Shown here one piece after another: positions 21,873 to 26,476 of a DNA stretch of 26,476 nt. Origin of the DNA: CAYZEZ01 sp964477295 (GTDB lineage Bacteria > Bacteroidota > Bacteroidia > Bacteroidales > SM23-62); assembly GCA_964477295.1 (NCBI GenBank), contig CAYZEZ010000024.1, positions 1 to 26,476 on the forward strand, written 5' to 3'. The notes under the pieces are model-generated. The model made no database searches. It worked only from the letters and a program-made list of their open reading frames with translations, and was not told where the DNA came from. The position numbers were made by a program, and so were the translations under genes. How positions within the stretch are numbered: position 1 is the first letter of the stretch; every line of letters starts with the position of its first letter.

Positions 21873-22746
21873 ATTCTATCCCGGAGATAATATTTAATGA
21901 AGAAGGTAATACCGCCACATGGATATTCCCCCGAAGAAGGACCGGATCACCATCAATATGGCTCCAGGTTTCGCCTGATTGAATGATCGTAGCATCTGTG
22001 AATGGTTTTACCTGCATATAGCGAGACCTATGTATGTTATGCATAAAAAGCCGAAGAGCCAAAACCGGGATAATGATTTTTGGAAAGCCTGACAGCATGG
22101 AAAGATTCAGTTTACCATCCGACGGATCCGCACCCGGAGAAATGTGTGCACCATATCCCCACTGGCTGACATTGGCAAAATCTGCCAGGAATAATGAATC
22201 GGAAAATTCACTGCCGTCTATCCTGATTATGTATCCGGTTGACCTGTAATTCAGGAATGTCCGGATAACCTGGTTTAGATATTGCGCCATTCCATGATTG
22301 CCTTTCCGGGTATAGCATCCGGCAACCTCTGCTGCAAATCCGATCCCGGCCATATGGATAAAAGGCAGGTCATTTATTGTACCTGTATCGATGATCTTGA
22401 TGTGGCCTTCATTGATCAGCCTGACAGCCTTTGAAACCTTTAACGGTATGTTTAGTGACCTGGCTAATCCATTTCCTGATCCTACCGGGACAATAGCCAT
22501 GACCTTGTCTGTATGGATCATCGGGCGGGCCACTTCATTCACAGTTCCATCCCCTCCTACGGCTGCAAGGATATCAAAATCACCGAAATGTTTCCTGGCA
22601 ATTTCAGCAGTATGACCCGGATATTCTGAATAAAGAATTTCCGGATAGAATTTATTCCTGCTTATCTCCCGGTTGATGATCGCAGTGATCCCTGCTTCTT
22701 TATTTCCTGCCAGAATAGTATTTACAATAAATAATATATTTCTCAT
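21871..22746 (-). CDS. Diacylglycerol/lipid kinase family protein
   Basis: 291 residues of the YegS/DagK-type lipid kinase family, which phosphorylates diacylglycerol or a related lipid at the inner face of the membrane. The nucleotide-binding signature VGGDGTVNEVA is at about 63-73 and VPVGSGNGLARSL at about 87-98. The C-terminal beta domain has GIGFAAEV, GADPSDGKLNLSML and SHIDGDP, all in family order. It starts 15 nt after the LTA-synthase-like gene, in the same operon. The exact lipid substrate cannot be read from sequence. The neighbour that can release diacylglycerol makes diacylglycerol recycling a reasonable inference. Confidence 0.88.
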   Translation of the reverse strand: MRNILFIVNTILAGNKEAGITAIINREISRNKFYPEILYSEYPGHTAEIARKHFGDFDILAAVGGDGTVNEVARPMIHTDKVMAIVPVGSGNGLARSLNIPLKVSKAVRLINEGHIKIIDTGTINDLPFIHMAGIGFAAEVAGCYTRKGNHGMAQYLNQVIRTFLNYRSTGYIIRIDGSEFSDSLFLADFANVSQWGYGAHISPGADPSDGKLNLSMLSGFPKIIIPVLALRLFMHNIHRSRYMQVKPFTDATIIQSGETWSHIDGDPVLLRGNIHVAVLPSSLNIISGIE

Positions 22747-22761
22747 GGAATGGCCAAATGG

Positions 22762-24588
22762 TCAGCGATTCTGAAAATCGGTCAGGACACTCTGTATAAA
22801 TGCCAGTCCTGCAATTGTATCCCGGGTCAGTTTAAATTCCTTCTGGTCAAGGAACCTTCCGGTGGGATAATGATAAACGTAATAGGCGCTGTCACTGATA
22901 AAACCGAACCCGCTCGGGAAGGAGTAACAGGCAAATGAACGGGAACCCGGATCCAGCAAATCCTTACTGAAGGTAAATTCTGTAGGATCAAAATTTAATT
23001 GTTTCAATAATGTCCCCGGCAGATCTACCTGCGACCCGTATTTATCCACCACGATGCCAGGATCGGTTACGGCTCCTCCCAGCCACAACATCGGAATATG
23101 AAAACGGTCTTTGTCGTATTCAACCTGGCTGATTATGCGGCTCCCGTGGTCAGCAATTAAAATAATAACGGTGTTTTGCCACCAGTCGGTTTTTTTTGCC
23201 TCCCTGAAAAAATCACCCAGGCACCTGTCGGTATAAAACGCGGAATTGAAAAAACTCATCAATTTAGAGGTCCCGGGGAAAACCGGTTCCATGGGAACAT
23301 CAAATGGGCTGTGACTTGACAGGGTAAGGCAATAATGGAAAAAGGGCTGTTGAGCCTGGTTGCACTCTTCCAATAACCTGTCGAGCACAAATTCATCAGG
23401 AACTCCCCAGTTGGAGCGCTTTATACTGGCAGGAAAATCACTGTCGGCCAGGATCCTCTCGAATCCTGCCGTAAGCAGATAAGACCGTATATGGGCAAAA
23501 TTGATATCCCCGCCATATATGAACAATGGGGAGTAATTATTCGATTGAAGATCCGCAGCGAGAAAAGGAAGGTTTTCCAGTTTTCGCTCATACCTGAAAA
23601 TGCATGTCTTTGACAGGGAAGGGTAACCACTGATAATAGAACCGAGCCCCCTGTCTGTCATGGTCCCTGAAGCATATAAATTACTGAAAAATACCCCTTC
23701 AGGAATAAGGGTATTGAATTCGGGGGTAACTTCCTGTCCTTCTTCGCTATGCTGGATCAATCCCTGGCTGAAGCTCTCCAGCATGATGATAATAACATTA
23801 GCGCCCGGCTTGATGATGGCCCTGGTACTGTCTCCGGAACTCATATATAAATCCCTTGTGATCTCTCCGGCCCTGGCATCGGTCATCACATGGAATTTAA
23901 AATCCATGCTTTTAGCCTCGGTCAGGGTATAAACAAGGTTCCAGACCGGGTTAATGGCTGCATGATTGGCAAAGGAAACCGGGTGAAAGAATACCACTCC
24001 TGTATTTATTGGCATGCCAAATCCTCCACGGACCGGGATGATCAGTGCCGGCAACAGGATACCGAACAGGATGGAATAGCGCCATGAGGGCTGGTAATTT
24101 TTCCAGTGGTTCCTGAAAAGGTACCTGAACAATAAAATCCCGAATACATACACCAGTCCTCCACATATCAGCAGTAACAATACCAGGTACCAGGTATTGA
24201 TAGATGATAACATATCTCCCGGAGTATTAAGGTAATCAAAGATACTTTTGTCCACCGGGATATTCCAGTATTCATAAAGGATAATATTGGTTACACTGAA
24301 CAGGATCACCGGGACCAGGATCACGATGGTATATATCCTTAAAAAACAGGGCAGAATGGCTGACCGTGATCCGGATAAAATAAGCAATGCCAGCGTAGGT
24401 AAGATCATTATATACCCCACCAGGGACAGGTCCAGTGATAATCCGTGATAAAAGATCAGCAGCTTATCTCCAAAATCAATCTGACCGGCCAGGTCGGGAT
24501 AGAAAACCAGCAGCAACAACCTGAAAAAAGCCTGGATAACAAGCCAGTAGAGGAAATATTTTAAATAGAACAGAATAATATTTTTCAT
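22762..24588 (-). CDS. LTA synthase/MdoB-family membrane sulfatase-like transferase
   Basis: 608 residues. Five predicted membrane helices fill about 1-185 (about 8-30, 45-70, 82-105, 133-158, 170-186), followed by an extracytoplasmic sulfatase-like domain from about 260. Metal and catalytic elements are IIIMLESF (E271), the nucleophile region SGTMTDRGLGSIISGYPSL (Thr in the T-M-T-D stretch, about 309-312) and ILIADHGSR (about 478-486). Relatives transfer glycerol-phosphate (LtaS, MdoB) or phosphoethanolamine; the SGYP motif after the nucleophile is typical of the Bacteroidota LTA-synthase-like branch. Bacteroidota do not make classical LTA, so the acceptor is unknown. It lies 14 nt after pyrD and 15 nt before the lipid kinase. 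Confidence 0.88.
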   Translation of the reverse strand: MKNIILFYLKYFLYWLVIQAFFRLLLLVFYPDLAGQIDFGDKLLIFYHGLSLDLSLVGYIMILPTLALLILSGSRSAILPCFLRIYTIVILVPVILFSVTNIILYEYWNIPVDKSIFDYLNTPGDMLSSINTWYLVLLLLICGGLVYVFGILLFRYLFRNHWKNYQPSWRYSILFGILLPALIIPVRGGFGMPINTGVVFFHPVSFANHAAINPVWNLVYTLTEAKSMDFKFHVMTDARAGEITRDLYMSSGDSTRAIIKPGANVIIIMLESFSQGLIQHSEEGQEVTPEFNTLIPEGVFFSNLYASGTMTDRGLGSIISGYPSLSKTCIFRYERKLENLPFLAADLQSNNYSPLFIYGGDINFAHIRSYLLTAGFERILADSDFPASIKRSNWGVPDEFVLDRLLEECNQAQQPFFHYCLTLSSHSPFDVPMEPVFPGTSKLMSFFNSAFYTDRCLGDFFREAKKTDWWQNTVIILIADHGSRIISQVEYDKDRFHIPMLWLGGAVTDPGIVVDKYGSQVDLPGTLLKQLNFDPTEFTFSKDLLDPGSRSFACYSFPSGFGFISDSAYYVYHYPTGRFLDQKEFKLTRDTIAGLAFIQSVLTDFQNR

Positions 24589-24602
24589 TTGATAGCCAGA
24601 CT

Positions 24603-25511
24603 TTAAATTTCAAGTGCGCCTGTCAGGTCGCTTACTGAGTCAATCTGGTGACGTTCACAATAGTCGGTGATCCCGTCTATGATTTTCATGGTAACCTCGG
24701 GATCAATAAAATTGGCAGTACCCACCTGGATTGCAGTGGATCCGGCCAGCATGAATTCTATGGCATCAGCAGAATTCATAATCCCTCCCATCCCGACAAT
24801 CGGGACCTTCACCGCGTTATATGATTCCCATACCATACGGAGTGCAATGGGTTTAACTGCCGGACCAGATAAGCCCCCGGTTATAGTACCCAGTACAGGC
24901 TTTTGGGTTTCCGAATCAATTGCTATGGCCAGGATGGTATTTATCAGTGAGATGGAATCGGCGCCTTCTCCTTCAACAGCCCTGGCAAATTCAGCGATTG
25001 AAGTAACATTGGGCGATAACTTAACAATGAGGCATTTCTTATAAACCTTCCTGACCTCTTTTGTAACTTCCTTTGCTGAAGGACAATGGGTTCCAAAAAC
25101 CATTCCTCCTTCCTTAACATTCGGACAGGATATGTTCAGTTCTATTCCGGGAAGGTCAAGCTCATTCAGTTTTTCCGAGACCTCAATGTATTCCCTGATT
25201 GTGGATCCTGAAACATTGACAAAAATGTGGGTATTATAATGTTTGATGGAAGGATAAATGTTGCTGATAAAATAATCCACACCCTTATTCTGCAATCCGA
25301 CTGAATTAAGCATACCAGAAGGTGTCTCGGCCATGCGGGGATACGGATTCCCTTCCCTGAGACTTCCTGTAGTTCCTTTAACAAAGATCCCTCCTAACCG
25401 GTCAATATCAATAAAATCCTCATATTCAGGGCCATAACCAAAGCAACCAGAGGCCGTTGATACCGGATTCTTAAAAGTTAAGTCGCCGATCTTTACCTCC
25501 ATGTTTACCAT
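24603..25511 (-). CDS. pyrD: Dihydroorotate dehydrogenase, class 1B catalytic subunit
   Basis: Oxidises dihydroorotate to orotate in pyrimidine synthesis, with electrons passing via PyrK to NAD+. The FMN barrel shows NPVSTASGCFGYGPEY, KGTTGSLREGNPYPR, MLNSVGLQNKG and the class-1 catalytic cysteine in ELNISCPNVKEGG (Cys 129). Later come VKLSPNVTSIAEFA and GMGGIMNSADAIEFMLAGSTAIQVGTA (phosphate-binding loop). The ATG at 25511 overlaps the end of pyrK by 7 nt; the ATG at 25502 is an alternative. At 302 residues the length is typical for class 1B. The pairing with pyrK confirms the subclass. Confidence 0.95.
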   Translation of the reverse strand: MVNMEVKIGDLTFKNPVSTASGCFGYGPEYEDFIDIDRLGGIFVKGTTGSLREGNPYPRMAETPSGMLNSVGLQNKGVDYFISNIYPSIKHYNTHIFVNVSGSTIREYIEVSEKLNELDLPGIELNISCPNVKEGGMVFGTHCPSAKEVTKEVRKVYKKCLIVKLSPNVTSIAEFARAVEGEGADSISLINTILAIAIDSETQKPVLGTITGGLSGPAVKPIALRMVWESYNAVKVPIVGMGGIMNSADAIEFMLAGSTAIQVGTANFIDPEVTMKIIDGITDYCERHQIDSVSDLTGALEI

Positions 25512-26272
25512 ATCAGATCATTTGAATTAAATACTGGTCCTTCAGTACAAACACATATATTTCCCCTTACTGTTTGTTGTATGCAACACAAACATGCTCC
25601 AAAGCCACAGGCCATGGTATTTTCCAGGGATGCTTCACATACAGTTCCCCTCTCCTCGGCGAGGGTTGCAATCGCTTTCATCATCCCCACAGGGCCACAG
25701 GTGTAGACAACCTGGTACTTCCAGTCATTTGAAAAAAGCGGATGGTCGGTAACGAGACCTTTGACACCTGACGATCCATCTTCCGTGGTTATGTTCAATG
25801 GTCCCAGGCTTTCAAATTTATCAAGATCAACCAGGTGTGATTTGCTCCTGGCCCCAAGAACAAAAGAAGGGATTATACCCTTATCCGCCAGTTGCTTCCC
25901 GAGGAACAAAAGAGGAGCCACCCCTACACCTCCACCTACCAGTAAAACAGGCCCTTCAGAAAGGATGGTAAAAGAATTCCCCAATGGATATATCATATTC
26001 AGTAAATCTCCGGGCTGAAGCTCTGCCAGCCTGGCTGTGCCTTCTCCTACTATAAGAAAGAGCATGCTTATACTATTTCGATCAATATCAACATCGTAAA
26101 TTGAAATAGGCCTTCTCAGAAAGGTATTTGGCGCATTGTCAACCCTTATTTCAACGAATTGTCCGGGTAAAATATCGGGAAGTGATTGGGGGGATTCTAC
26201 ATTTAATACAAAATAATCATCGTTGATCCTTCTATTCTCAACTACCTTAAAATCATTTATATATTTACTCAT
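25505..26272 (-). CDS. pyrK: Dihydroorotate dehydrogenase electron-transfer subunit
   Basis: A 255-residue FAD and [2Fe-2S] protein that carries electrons from PyrD to NAD+. The ATG at 26272 (MSKYINDFKVVENRRI) is chosen over one five codons upstream because it fits the family N-terminus. The FAD-binding motif is RRPISIYD (about 54-61), the NAD-binding loop is LLVGGGVGVAPLLFLGKQL (about 110-128), and CGPVGMM follows. The C-terminal [2Fe-2S] cluster segment CGFGACLCCIQQ...CVC supplies four or more cysteines. The gene is the first of the pyrK-pyrD-LTA-synthase-like-lipid-kinase operon, and a -7 element (26285-26292) lies just upstream. Confidence 0.94.
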   Translation of the reverse strand: MSKYINDFKVVENRRINDDYFVLNVESPQSLPDILPGQFVEIRVDNAPNTFLRRPISIYDVDIDRNSISMLFLIVGEGTARLAELQPGDLLNMIYPLGNSFTILSEGPVLLVGGGVGVAPLLFLGKQLADKGIIPSFVLGARSKSHLVDLDKFESLGPLNITTEDGSSGVKGLVTDHPLFSNDWKYQVVYTCGPVGMMKAIATLAEERGTVCEASLENTMACGFGACLCCIQQTVRGNICVCTEGPVFNSNDLIW

Positions 26273-26284
26273 AAAACACTCCTG

Positions 26285-26292
26285 CAAAAATA
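26285..26292 (-). promoter_or_regulatory. -7 promoter element upstream of pyrK
   Basis: On the minus strand TATTTTTG matches TAnnTTTG exactly, 12 nt before the pyrK ATG at 26272. No good TTTG is found at the -33 distance, so support is partial. The remaining bases up to 26476 hold only short open stretches on both strands that I cannot assign. Confidence 0.4.
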
Positions 26293-26476
26293 ACTTCTTT
26301 CCTTAAAAAATGCAGTTTATTCATCGTCAGCCATAAATAGCTATAAAATCGCAATAAAGATAGTCAAGAGTTGGAATTATTGAATAATATCAGTGGCAAA
26401 ATTTTTACATACAATCAGGATATTATTGCGCATGGTATTCATCGAAGCTTCTATCGTCGTAAATAACAATGATTTT

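Noticed and set aside
26431..26476. Possible start of a plus-strand gene (MVFIEASIVVNNNDF) or 3' ends of minus-strand genes at the window edge
   Set aside because: Both strands are open for only a few codons before the edge and no promoter is visible, so none can be supported.

Overview
The window is a stretch of chromosome from a member of the Bacteroidota, probably a free-living Bacteroidales/Marinilabiliales-like lineage or a metagenome-assembled genome. Evidence: several promoters match the Bacteroidota housekeeping form (TTTG, 18-20 nt, TAnnTTTG) and recognisable Shine-Dalgarno sites are largely absent. The E1 alpha-beta fusion, the three DUF4252 proteins and the PorT-like barrel protein are families typical of that phylum. 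No phage, IS element, integrase or CRISPR array was seen.

Layout. 1-785 (minus): the 5' part of leuA, preceded by a complete ribosome-dependent attenuator with an Ile/Leu-rich leader peptide. 786-5792 (minus): an unknown two-lobed protein, then branched-chain 2-oxoacid dehydrogenase E2, fused E1 and a flavodoxin. 5978-8678 (minus): a secreted SxxK serine hydrolase and a secreted CotH-like protein. 8936-12579 (plus): a three-gene biotin-dependent acyl-CoA (propionyl-CoA type) carboxylase. 12580-13645: a 1-kb gap that contains what looks like a free-standing, highly structured RNA gene of about 460 nt on the minus strand, with its own promoter, a closing helix and a U-tract; I could not assign it to a known RNA class. 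13646-15993 (minus): barrel protein, EgtD-like histidine methyltransferase and SRAP protein. 16116-17636 (minus): a DoxX-like fragment and a lipoprotein reading frame interrupted by two in-frame stops. 17776-20648 (minus): an ECF sigma/anti-sigma/DUF4252 signalling module. 20729-21556 (minus): a short-chain dehydrogenase. 21766-21838 (plus): tRNA-Lys(TTT). 21871-26272 (minus): a tight pyrK-pyrD-LTA-synthase-like-lipid-kinase operon.

How the genes work together. Branched-chain amino acid synthesis (leuA with attenuator) lies beside branched-chain 2-oxoacid oxidation (E2-E1). The carboxylase would convert propionyl-CoA, a product of valine/isoleucine breakdown, to methylmalonyl-CoA. The sigma/DUF4252 cluster looks like a self-contained envelope-signalling system. 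The pyr operon joins pyrimidine synthesis to two envelope-lipid enzymes.

Most interesting items: the unidentified structured RNA (12824-13284), the leuA attenuator (526-652), the lipoprotein with adjacent TAG and TAA codons (around 17163-17171), and the sigma/DUF4252 module.
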